Positions 28,556 to 35,515 of a stretch of 64,000 nt of DNA are shown one piece after another (positions within the stretch are counted from its first letter, which is position 1; every line of letters starts with the position of its first letter). The notes below the pieces were generated by a model that did not search any database, had not been told where the DNA came from, and saw nothing but the letters and a program-made list of their open reading frames with translations. The position numbers and the translations under genes are program-made. The stretch comes from Xanthomonas sp. CFBP 8443 (GTDB lineage: Bacteria > Pseudomonadota > Gammaproteobacteria > Xanthomonadales > Xanthomonadaceae), in assembly GCF_025666195.1 (NCBI RefSeq), contig NZ_CP102592.1, positions 310,001-374,000 of the forward strand, in the 5' to 3' direction.

Positions 28556-28853
28556 GGGGCGGCGCCGATGGCGCGCCTTGTGGCCTGCCGCATCCACGCG
28601 CAGAGGATCGGTGTCGGCCACCGTCGGTGGCCTTGCGACGCTACATGCGATCAGGATGCGCGCCAACGTGAACGGCAAAGCGCGCCTGCAACCGAGTTTT
28701 CCGCATCGCGTCGAGCGTCGCTGCCGCCGGGAGCACGGTCTGTCGTGAACGCCGGCATGGGGCGTAGCCGAACGTCTTGCGCGGCCCGGTGCCCCTTGTC
28801 GAGCATCCGCTAGGCCGCGGCTGCGGCGCTGGCGCCGTCAGCCGCGCGCCGGC
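28556..28853. other. Convergent intergenic region xanA2/xanB2
   Basis: About 300 bp with no supported gene. The only clear structure is a short hairpin GGCCACCG-T-CGGTGGCC at 28616-28632, which might limit read-through from either side. Confidence 0.5.
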
Positions 28854-29864
28854 TCAGCCATGCACGCCATCGATCTCCACCGCCAGCTCGTTGCGGCAGA
28901 TCACTGCGTGCAGCAGCAGGCGCGGGACGCGGTCGCCGAAGCGGGCGTCGAGGGCGTCGGCGACCAGCGGCAGGTCGGCCGCTTCGCGGACGTAGACCTT
29001 CAGCCGGGTGCCGTCGCCGAACTGCGCGGGCAGGTCGGGGGCGTGGCTGCGTGCGGCGGCCAGCAGTGCGTCGAAGTTGGCAAAGGTTTCCTCCAATTGC
29101 GCCATCAGCTGACCGCTGTGCATCGAGGCGTGGCCGACCACGCTGGCGGTGCCGGACAGCAGCAGCGGCATGTCGCTGCCGGCCGGCGGCAGCATCGCGC
29201 GGGCGAAGCTCGGCGATTGCGGGCCGTACTGGCGCGGATAGCGGTAGGCGCTGACCTGGCGCGGGTTCTCCAGCGGCGTGCCGGCCTGCGCGGCGGCCAG
29301 CCAGTAGATCTGGATCACCCGCGCGTCGTCGCAGCGGCCGACCGCGGTGGCGGCCGGGAGCTGGCTGGGGTCGAAATCGCCCAGCCCGCGCGCGCGGCCG
29401 ACGCAGAACTGGCGGTAGCGCTCGCGGTCGCCGCTGCCCAGGGTGATCGCGTCCAGGTAGTTCCAGATGCGCAGCAGGCGCGGGGTGGCGCTGCCGGCGA
29501 CGAAGGCGGTGATCTGCGCGTAGGCCAGCGCCGAGGCTTCTTCGATGTCCAGCGTCTGCTCGTCGATCTCGATCACGCCGAACTGCAGGCGGCCGTCGCT
29601 AGCCCAGGCGATGTCGCCGTCGCGGCCGCTGCGCACCGGCGCGTCGGTGCGCCAGATCTCGAGCATGCGCGGGCCGTGCGGTTGCAGCGGCACGCGCAGG
29701 TAGCGCGGATCGTCGTGATGCGGGGCGTCGTTGCCGAAGCCGAACACGGCCAGTACCCGTTCGTCGCGCAGCAGGTCGCCCGGATCGGTTTCGGCGACGT
29801 AGTCCACCTCCAGCTGCGGATGCCGCTGGTCGTGGGGCGGGAACTGCGGGTGCGGCCGGCTCAT
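28854..29864 (-). CDS. xanB2: Chorismatase XanB2 (3-/4-hydroxybenzoate synthase)
   Basis: This 336-residue cytosolic enzyme hydrolyses chorismate to 3-hydroxybenzoate (xanthomonadin starter) and 4-hydroxybenzoate (ubiquinone precursor), as established for Xanthomonas XanB2. Diagnostic blocks: VLAVFGFGNDAPHHDDPRYL, the LRIWNYLDAI...RYRQFCVGRARGL region, QIYWLAAAQAG, the NPRQVSAYRYPRQYGP motif with PSFARAML, GTASVVGHAS and LKVYVREAADL. It is coupled (ATGA) to the flavoprotein gene upstream of it on the same strand, so the two form a minus-strand operon divergent from xanC. Confidence 0.93.
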   Translation of the reverse strand: MSRPHPQFPPHDQRHPQLEVDYVAETDPGDLLRDERVLAVFGFGNDAPHHDDPRYLRVPLQPHGPRMLEIWRTDAPVRSGRDGDIAWASDGRLQFGVIEIDEQTLDIEEASALAYAQITAFVAGSATPRLLRIWNYLDAITLGSGDRERYRQFCVGRARGLGDFDPSQLPAATAVGRCDDARVIQIYWLAAAQAGTPLENPRQVSAYRYPRQYGPQSPSFARAMLPPAGSDMPLLLSGTASVVGHASMHSGQLMAQLEETFANFDALLAAARSHAPDLPAQFGDGTRLKVYVREAADLPLVADALDARFGDRVPRLLLHAVICRNELAVEIDGVHG

Positions 29865-31228
29865 GCGTTGTCTCCGTGCAGGGTGTCGCCTTGGAACTGT
29901 TCGCGTGCCTGGCGGCGACGATGGCGCCAGGCACTCCATGCGCGCGGCAGCATCGATACCGCGGACATGGCGTAGATCGCGCGGAACACGCGCAGCCGGC
30001 GGATCACCGTGCGGTTGTCGAAGACGTCGCCGGCCAGCATCGCCACCACCGCCTCTTCCACCTGCAGCACGTTGCGCGGATGCGCGAACAGCTCGCGCAT
30101 GGTCGGCGAGGTGAAGCGGTAGATGAACCACTTGAATTCGTCCAGGCCGCGGCGCAGGTGTTTCTCCAGGCCGCGCTGCAGCCGCGCCTCGCGCGCCGGA
30201 TCGCGCAGCGCCGCGTCGACCATCGCCGCGCCGCGCTCGGCGCTGTGCATGGCCAGGTACACGCCGGAGGAGAACATCGGGTCGACGAAGGCGTAGGCGT
30301 CGCCGAGCATCAGCCAGCGCGGCCCGCTCATGCGCGTGCATTCGTAGGCGTAGTTGCCGGTGGCGTGCACCGGCGCCACGCGCTGCGCGCCCTGCATGCG
30401 CGCGGCCACGTCCGGGTTCAGCGCCAGGGTGCGCAGCAGGAACGCCTCGCTGTCGCCCTGGCGGGTCTTCATGTACTCCGGGTAGCACACCGCGCCGACG
30501 CTCATCACGTCGTCGGGCAGCGGGATCAGCCACATCCAGCCGTGCGGGTGGCGGTAGATGCTGATGTTGCCGGCGTCCTCGCCGGGGCGCCGCGCCACCC
30601 CGCGGAAGTGGCTGAACAGCGCTGCCGACTGGTGCTGCGCGTTGGCGCGCTTGAGCTTGAGCTTGTTGCCGAGGAAAGTGTCGCGGCCGCTGGCGTCGAT
30701 CAGGTAGCGCGGGCGGAACGTGCGCACGCCGTCGGCGCCGCGCGCCTGCACCAGCGGCTGCTGGCCGTCCAGTTGCACCGCCTCGACCTTGACGCCCTCG
30801 TGCAGCTCGGCGCCGGCGGCGCGGGCGTGCGCGAACAGGACCCGGTCGAACTCGGCGCGCGGCACCTGGAACGCGTAGTCGGACTGCGCGCCCAGCGCCC
30901 GCGCGAAGCGGAAGGTGTTGTAGCCGCCAGCGTCGTTGGGGAAATCGGCGCCGAGCTTGAGCACGCCGATCGCGCGCACCTGCTCGAGCACGCCCAGCCG
31001 TTGCAGGATCGGGATGTTCATCGGCAGCAGCGATTCGCCGATGTGGAAGCGCGGGTGGTGGTCCTTCTCCAGCAGGGTCACCTGCCAGCCCTGCTGCGCC
31101 AGCAGGGTCGCCGCGGCGCAGCCGGCCGGGCCGCCGCCGATCACCAGCACGTCGGGCGTTTCCGCCGCGGCGGCCTGCGGCGTGGCGGGCGAGGGCGCGG
31201 GCGCGCGGGCGGGAGCGGTGGAATTCAT
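29861..31228 (-). CDS. FAD-dependent halogenase/monooxygenase-like enzyme (xanthomonadin cluster)
   Basis: This 455-residue flavoprotein has the Rossmann motif VLVIGGGPAGCAAATLL (~22-38), the halogenase-group segment FHIGESLLPMN and the WxWxIP motif as WMWLIPL, which in flavin halogenases blocks monooxygenation. The FAD GD motif is LMLGDAYAFVDPMFSSG. The C-terminus is helical and basic (RRRQAREQF). Xanthomonadins are brominated, so this is one of two brominase candidates here, but substrate and halide cannot be read from sequence. ATG 31228 (MNSTAPARAP) is chosen; ATG 31267, 13 codons earlier, is also possible. It is divergent from xanC. Confidence 0.85.
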   Translation of the reverse strand: MNSTAPARAPAPSPATPQAAAAETPDVLVIGGGPAGCAAATLLAQQGWQVTLLEKDHHPRFHIGESLLPMNIPILQRLGVLEQVRAIGVLKLGADFPNDAGGYNTFRFARALGAQSDYAFQVPRAEFDRVLFAHARAAGAELHEGVKVEAVQLDGQQPLVQARGADGVRTFRPRYLIDASGRDTFLGNKLKLKRANAQHQSAALFSHFRGVARRPGEDAGNISIYRHPHGWMWLIPLPDDVMSVGAVCYPEYMKTRQGDSEAFLLRTLALNPDVAARMQGAQRVAPVHATGNYAYECTRMSGPRWLMLGDAYAFVDPMFSSGVYLAMHSAERGAAMVDAALRDPAREARLQRGLEKHLRRGLDEFKWFIYRFTSPTMRELFAHPRNVLQVEEAVVAMLAGDVFDNRTVIRRLRVFRAIYAMSAVSMLPRAWSAWRHRRRQAREQFQGDTLHGDNA

Positions 31229-31357
31229 CCTGAAAAACCTGCGGCGGACATGTAAGACGGGCGTCATGATAGCTTGCCGGCCAGGGTCGGACAGTTGCGC
31301 CGCTGCGCCCGATGCACCATCTTGTCGCACCTGTCCTCACCGCCTGGAAGCCCCTGG

Positions 31358-31627
31358 ATGTCTTCGCAAACCGCCGCCGAACGTGAACTGGCCGAGCTGC
31401 TGGTCGAGAGCCTGAACCTGGAGGACGTGCAGCCCGGCGACATCGATCCGGAGGCGCCGCTGTTCAACACCGGGCTGGGCCTGGACTCGATCGACGCGCT
31501 GGAACTGGCGCTGGCGATCAGCAAGCGCTACGGCTTCCAGCTGCGCTCGGACAACGACGAGAACCGCCGCATCTTCGCCTCGCTGCGCGCGCTGTCGGCG
31601 CATGTCGAAGCCAACAAGACCAGCTGA
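31358..31627 (+). CDS. xanC: Acyl carrier protein of xanthomonadin synthesis
   Basis: This 89-residue acidic ACP has the phosphopantetheine serine at ~44 in GLGLDSIDALEL. XanC carries the 3-hydroxybenzoyl starter and the growing polyene. It is the first gene of a long + strand operon to about 38.3 kb. Its 3' end overlaps the next gene by 26 bp. ATG 31358 is preferred over the longer open frame because helix 1 begins right after it (AERELAELLVESLNLEDV). Confidence 0.92.
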   Translation: MSSQTAAERELAELLVESLNLEDVQPGDIDPEAPLFNTGLGLDSIDALELALAISKRYGFQLRSDNDENRRIFASLRALSAHVEANKTS

Positions 31628-32333
31628 TCCGGCCGACGCCGCGCCGTGGGCGCTGGCGCTGAGCGTGCTGCTGGCGCTGGCGTATTCGCCGCTGGCGCAT
31701 TGGGCCAATGCCGCGCACCGTTCCGACCTGGCCGTGCTGGCCGGCGCGGCGCTGGTGCTGATGCTGCTGGTGGAACCGATGGCGCGGTGGCGACCGTGGG
31801 CCTGGGCGCTGGCGGCGCTGGCGCTGGCGGCGCTGGTGCCGCTGTGGCGCTCGCCGCACGCGCTGTTGCTGCTGGCCGCGCCGCCGGTGCTGTTCACCGC
31901 CTGGGTGGCCTGGTTCTTCGGGCGCAGCCTGCAGCGCGGGCGCATTCCGCTGATCTCGCGCATCGTCGAGGCGCTGTATCGCCAGGCCGGGCTGCCGCTC
32001 ACCCCCGCGCAGCTGCGCTACACGCGCCGGTTGACCTTGGCATGGGCGCTGCTGCTGGCGGCCATGACCTTGCTGAACCTGGTGCTGGCGCTGTGCGCGG
32101 TGCCCAGCGGGGTGCTGGCGCAGCTGGGGCAGGCCTCGCCGCTGCCGATCGCCGACGCGCACGCCTCGCTGATCGCCAATCTGCTGGGCTACGGGGTCAT
32201 CGGCGGCTTCTTCGTCGGCGAGTACTTCCTGCGCGGGCGCTGGTTTCCGCAGCGTCCCTACCGTAATCTGCCTGACTTCCTGCACCGGTTGGCGCGGCTG
32301 GGGCCGGTCTTTTGGCGCGATCTGTTGCGCTGA
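31602..32333 (+). CDS. COG4648-type polytopic membrane protein of the pigment cluster
   Basis: This 243-residue protein has about five helices: ~15-35, ~40-58, ~66-100 (two), ~140-165 and ~185-208. It then has a polar C-terminus RGRWFPQRPYRNLPDFLHRL. The FPxRPYRNxxDFL signature and its place between the ACP and an acyltransferase match COG4648 proteins in aryl-polyene clusters. Role unknown; perhaps it anchors the synthase or acyltransferase at the inner membrane. It starts inside the xanC 3' end and is therefore translationally linked to it. Confidence 0.8.
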   Translation: MSKPTRPADPADAAPWALALSVLLALAYSPLAHWANAAHRSDLAVLAGAALVLMLLVEPMARWRPWAWALAALALAALVPLWRSPHALLLLAAPPVLFTAWVAWFFGRSLQRGRIPLISRIVEALYRQAGLPLTPAQLRYTRRLTLAWALLLAAMTLLNLVLALCAVPSGVLAQLGQASPLPIADAHASLIANLLGYGVIGGFFVGEYFLRGRWFPQRPYRNLPDFLHRLARLGPVFWRDLLR

Positions 32334-32386
32334 CGCGCGCATCGCGGGGGCAGAGGGTTGTGCAGATCACCAAGGAAAAACTGAAG

Positions 32387-33136
32387 ATGCCGCAGGCAGG
32401 GATGCCGTCGCGTATGGCCTGGGCCGTGTGGAACGCTTTGCAACTGCTGTTCACCCTGAGCTTCACCGGGGTGGGCATCGTCGTGGCGCTGGGCCTGTTG
32501 CTGCTGTTCGGGCCGCGCCTGCCGCTGCGCATGGGCGCGCGGGTGTGGGCGCCGGTGCTGTTCTTCGGCGCCGGGGTGCGTTTCGAAGTGGAAGGCCAGG
32601 AGCGGGTGGACTGGTCGCGCAACCACCTGTTCGTCAGCAACCACCAGTCGATCATCGACATCTGCGCGCTGTTCGCGGCGCTGCCGGTGCCGCTGCGCTT
32701 CCTGCTCAAGGACGAAATGCTGCAGGTGCCGTTCGTGAGCTGGTACGCGCGCGCCACCGGCATGCTGTTCCTGGACCGCGACAGCCGCCGCGCCGGGGCC
32801 ATGGTCCGGCGCCAGGCCGCGGCCCTGCTGGGCAAGGGCCAGGACCTGTGCCTGTTCCCGGAAGGCACCCGCAGCCGCAGCGGCGAACTGGCCGAATTCA
32901 AGGCCGGGCTACTGCAGGCCGCTATCGATGCTGGCGTGGACGTGGTGCCGGTGGCGTTGGACGGGGCGGGCAAGGTGCTGCCGTCGACCAGCCTGTTCCG
33001 GGTCCGGCCCGGGGTGATCCGGGTGCGGATCGGCGCGCCGATCAACGTGAACGGCGCCGATGGCCCGCTGGACCGGCAACAGCTGACCCAGCGCGCGCAC
33101 CAGGCCGTCCGTGCCATGCTCGAACCCAGGATCTGA
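32387..33136 (+). CDS. 1-acyl-glycerol-3-phosphate acyltransferase-like protein
   Basis: This 249-residue PlsC-family membrane enzyme has a TM segment at ~14-35, catalytic HX4D in SNHQSIIDI, motif FLKDEMLQVPF, FLDRDSRR, and the acceptor-binding FPEGTRSRSG followed by VDVVPVALDG. Start ATG 32387 has AAGGA about 12 bp upstream; the open frame extends further but reads through the previous stop region. In xanthomonadin and APE clusters such enzymes esterify the polyene to a glycerol-type head group; that role is by context. Confidence 0.88.
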   Translation: MPQAGMPSRMAWAVWNALQLLFTLSFTGVGIVVALGLLLLFGPRLPLRMGARVWAPVLFFGAGVRFEVEGQERVDWSRNHLFVSNHQSIIDICALFAALPVPLRFLLKDEMLQVPFVSWYARATGMLFLDRDSRRAGAMVRRQAAALLGKGQDLCLFPEGTRSRSGELAEFKAGLLQAAIDAGVDVVPVALDGAGKVLPSTSLFRVRPGVIRVRIGAPINVNGADGPLDRQQLTQRAHQAVRAMLEPRI

Positions 33137-33148
33137 GTCGCTACCCCT

Positions 33149-33436
33149 ATGGATTTCGTCGTACCGCATGATCATCCCAGCCTGCCAGGGCACTTCCCGG
33201 GCCACCCGGTGGTGCCCGGCGTGGTGGTGCTGGACCACGTGTTGCAGGCCGTGGAGGCCGCGCACGGCGCGCGCGGGCCGCTGCGCCTGCCGCAGGTGAA
33301 ATTCCTGCAGCCGCTGCTGCCCGGGCAGCCGGCGCGCGTGGAACTGGACGGGGCGGCGCCGCGCTGGCGCTTCCGCGTGCGCCGCGGCGAGGACCTGCTG
33401 GTCAGCGGCGAGCTGGTCGCGGGCGCGGCGCCATGA
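33149..33436 (+). CDS. Hot-dog 3-hydroxyacyl-ACP dehydratase (FabZ-like, ApeI-type)
   Basis: This 95-residue protein keeps the helix-entry motif LPGHFPGHPVVPGVVVLD with catalytic His 15. The acidic partner is Asp 29 (position of the FabZ Glu), as in FabA enzymes. It is shorter than FabZ and consists of little more than one hot-dog fold. In E. coli-type aryl-polyene systems a similar protein (ApeI) works as a heterodimer with a second dehydratase (ApeP); the likely partner here is the 147-residue protein at 37875. It overlaps the next gene by 4 bp. Confidence 0.83.
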   Translation: MDFVVPHDHPSLPGHFPGHPVVPGVVVLDHVLQAVEAAHGARGPLRLPQVKFLQPLLPGQPARVELDGAAPRWRFRVRRGEDLLVSGELVAGAAP

Positions 33437-34407
33437 GCGCCAGCTGGAAGCACCGCCCGGAAGGCGGCGGCCGGTTCGCGCTGTGGCTGATCCGCAGCAT
33501 CGCCCGCTACGGCGGCCGCGCCGTCGGGCGCCTGCTGCTGTATCCGATCACCCTGTATTTCCTGCTGGTGCGCGGCCCGGAGCGGCGCGACTCGCGCGAC
33601 TACCTGAGCCGCGTGTTCGATCGCCCGGCCACGCTGCTGGACGTGGCCCGGCACATCCACACCTTCGCCTCCACCATCCTGGACCGGGTGTTCATGCTGT
33701 GCGGGCAGATGCATCGCTTCCAGGTCGACATCCAGGGCCTGGAGCAGCTGCACGCGCAGATGGACCGCGGCCGCGGCGTGCTGATCTTCGGCTCGCACCT
33801 GGGCAGCTTCGACGCGCTGCGGGTGCTGGCCACCGAGCGTCCCGACGTGCAGGTCAAGGTGGTGCTGGACAAGGCCCACAACCCGGCGATGACCGAACTG
33901 CTGGGCGCGCTGAACCCGCAGCTGGCGGCCAACATCATCGACGCCGGCATGGACAGCACCTCGATCGTCATGGCGATCAAGCAGGCGGCCGACGAAGGCG
34001 CATTGGTCGCGCTGCTGGTGGATCGCCCGCGCCCGGAAGACCCGGCGCTGCCGGCCGCGTTCATCGGCCAGGGCGCGATGTTCCCGACCTCGCCGTGGCT
34101 GATCGCCGCGGCGCTGAAGGTGCCGGTGGTGCTAGCGTTCGGCCTGTACCGCGGCGGCAACCGCTACCAGCTTGTGTTCGAGACGTTCAGCGAAGGCCTG
34201 GACCTGCCGCGGCGGCAGCGCGCGCCGGTGCTGGCAGCGCTCATCCGCGATTACGCCGCCAGGCTGGAACATTACACGCGCTCCGCGCCGTACAACTGGT
34301 TCAACTTCTACGATTTCTGGAACAACCGCCATGCCGATGCGTCGCACCTTGCCGTGGATGCTGATACTGCTGTGCAGCGCCGCACCGCTGTGCGCCGCGC
34401 CGCCTGA
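33433..34407 (+). CDS. LpxL/HtrB-like lysophospholipid acyltransferase
   Basis: This 324-residue protein has an N-terminal membrane segment (~15-45, YGGRAVGRLLLYPITLYFLL) and the acyltransferase motif HX4D in FGSHLGSFDALR (~118-128). The conserved VVLDKAHNPAMTELLGALNP and LVALLVDRPRP blocks follow, then an NWFNFYDFW C-terminus typical of LpxL-like proteins in aryl-polyene clusters. It probably transfers an acyl or polyene chain at the inner membrane; the donor is unknown. It is coupled by ATGA to the dehydratase and overlaps the LolA-like gene by 77 bp. Confidence 0.87.
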   Translation: MSASWKHRPEGGGRFALWLIRSIARYGGRAVGRLLLYPITLYFLLVRGPERRDSRDYLSRVFDRPATLLDVARHIHTFASTILDRVFMLCGQMHRFQVDIQGLEQLHAQMDRGRGVLIFGSHLGSFDALRVLATERPDVQVKVVLDKAHNPAMTELLGALNPQLAANIIDAGMDSTSIVMAIKQAADEGALVALLVDRPRPEDPALPAAFIGQGAMFPTSPWLIAAALKVPVVLAFGLYRGGNRYQLVFETFSEGLDLPRRQRAPVLAALIRDYAARLEHYTRSAPYNWFNFYDFWNNRHADASHLAVDADTAVQRRTAVRRAA

Positions 34408-34978
34408 GCCGCTCGACCCCGACTGGATCCTGCAGAAGCTGGCGCGGCCGGCCCCGGTCAGCACCGATTTCGTCGAACTGCGCGGCTCGGCGCTGCTGAA
34501 GGCGCCGCTGCGGGTGCAGGGCCAGTACCGCCGCCCGGACAACGCCACCCTGGTGCGCGAAGTGACCGCGCCGTACCGCGAGACCACCACCCTGCGCGGC
34601 GGCGACGCCACCCTGGAGCGCGCCGGCAAGGCGCCGCGGCGCTTCTCGCTGGCGCGGGTGCCGGAACTGGCCGGCCTGCAGAACGGCTTCGGCGCGCTGC
34701 TGTCCGGCGACCGCGCACAACTGCAGCAGCACTACACGCTGAGCAGCAGCGGCACGCGCGAACGCTGGCAGCTGCAGTTGCAGCCCAAGGACGCGGCACT
34801 GGCCGCGCAGGTGCGCAGCCTGCGCCTGTACGGCCGCGGCGCCGAGCTGCGCTGCATCGAGACCACCCCGGCCAAGGGCGACGTGCAGCGCACGCTGCTG
34901 GCCGGCGCCGCGCGCGACGCGGCCAGCCTGGCCGAGACCGAGGCGCTGACCGCGCTGTGCCACGGCGACGCGCGTTGA
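34331..34978 (+). CDS. LolA-like periplasmic carrier protein of the pigment cluster
   Basis: This 215-residue protein has a signal peptide (~1-22, LPWMLILLCSAAPLCAAP). The mature beta-rich sequence resembles LolA/outer-membrane lipoprotein carriers: DFVELRGSALLKAPLRVQGQ, PYRETTTLRGGDATLERAGK, LLSGDRAQLQQHYTL and RCIETTPAKGDVQRTLLAG. It should shuttle the lipid-like pigment or help assemble it in the outer membrane. The ATG lies inside the preceding gene (77-bp overlap); an internal ATG two codons later is also possible. It ends just before the 218-bp tandem repeats. Confidence 0.82.
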   Translation: MPMRRTLPWMLILLCSAAPLCAAPPEPLDPDWILQKLARPAPVSTDFVELRGSALLKAPLRVQGQYRRPDNATLVREVTAPYRETTTLRGGDATLERAGKAPRRFSLARVPELAGLQNGFGALLSGDRAQLQQHYTLSSSGTRERWQLQLQPKDAALAAQVRSLRLYGRGAELRCIETTPAKGDVQRTLLAGAARDAASLAETEALTALCHGDAR

Positions 34979-35075
34979 TGCCGCCCACCTGCGATAACGC
35001 GCGGCGGCCCGCGCCGCGCGCCGCCGCGTGCGCGGCCCCGGATCTGGACGTGCGGGCTCTTGTGTGGTCGCATCG

Positions 35076-35297
35076 ATGACACGCCAACTGAGTTCGAAAG
35101 CGCGTATCTCGCTGGCGCTGCTGTGGCTGGCGTTGCTGGCCGGCGGCGGCTGGTGGCTGGGCAACGTGCTGCAGGTATCGGGCGACTTGCGCAAGTTCAT
35201 GCCGGCCCGCGGTAGCAGGAGGCGGTTCGCATCGCCCGATGCCGCGCCCGCGGCCCCGGATCTGGACGTGTGGGCGCTTGCGTGGTCGCATCGATGA
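35076..35297 (+). CDS. Truncated exporter N-terminus, tandem copy 1
   Basis: A 73-codon frame: MTRQLSSKARISLALLWLAL, one TM helix (~11-30), then VSGDLRKFMP as in the real exporter. It then runs into linker-encoded RGSRRRFASPDAAPAAPD and stops. It is a partial duplicate rather than a normal gene, but it is intact. Its TGA overlaps the ATG of copy 2 (ATGA), so translation could pass on. Whether it is made and does anything is unknown. Confidence 0.5.
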   Translation: MTRQLSSKARISLALLWLALLAGGGWWLGNVLQVSGDLRKFMPARGSRRRFASPDAAPAAPDLDVWALAWSHR

Positions 35298-35515
35298 AAC
35301 GCCAACTGAGTTCGAAAGCGCGTATCTCGCTGGCGCTGCTATGGCTGGCGTTGCTGGCCGGCGGCGGCTGGTGGCTGGGCAACGTGCTGCAGGTTTCAGG
35401 CGACTTGCGCAAGTTCATGCCGGCCCGCGGTAGCAGGAGGCGGTTCGTATCGCCCGATGCCGCGCCCGCGGCCCCGGATCTGGACGTGTGGGCGCTTGCG
35501 TGGTCGCATCGATGA
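35294..35515 (+). CDS. Truncated exporter N-terminus, tandem copy 2
   Basis: A 73-codon frame almost identical to copy 1 (Lys at residue 2, Val for Ala in the linker part RGSRRRFVS). It has the same single TM helix and stop. Its TGA overlaps the start of the full exporter (ATGA at 35512), so the exporter would be translated by re-initiation after this frame. A stalled or lost copy could change exporter output. Confidence 0.5.
   Translation: MKRQLSSKARISLALLWLALLAGGGWWLGNVLQVSGDLRKFMPARGSRRRFVSPDAAPAAPDLDVWALAWSHR

Noticed and set aside
35028..35515. Treating the two short exporter copies as an assembly error
   Set aside because: The three copies differ by scattered substitutions and the junctions are identical in structure, which argues for a real tandem duplication, though long reads should confirm.
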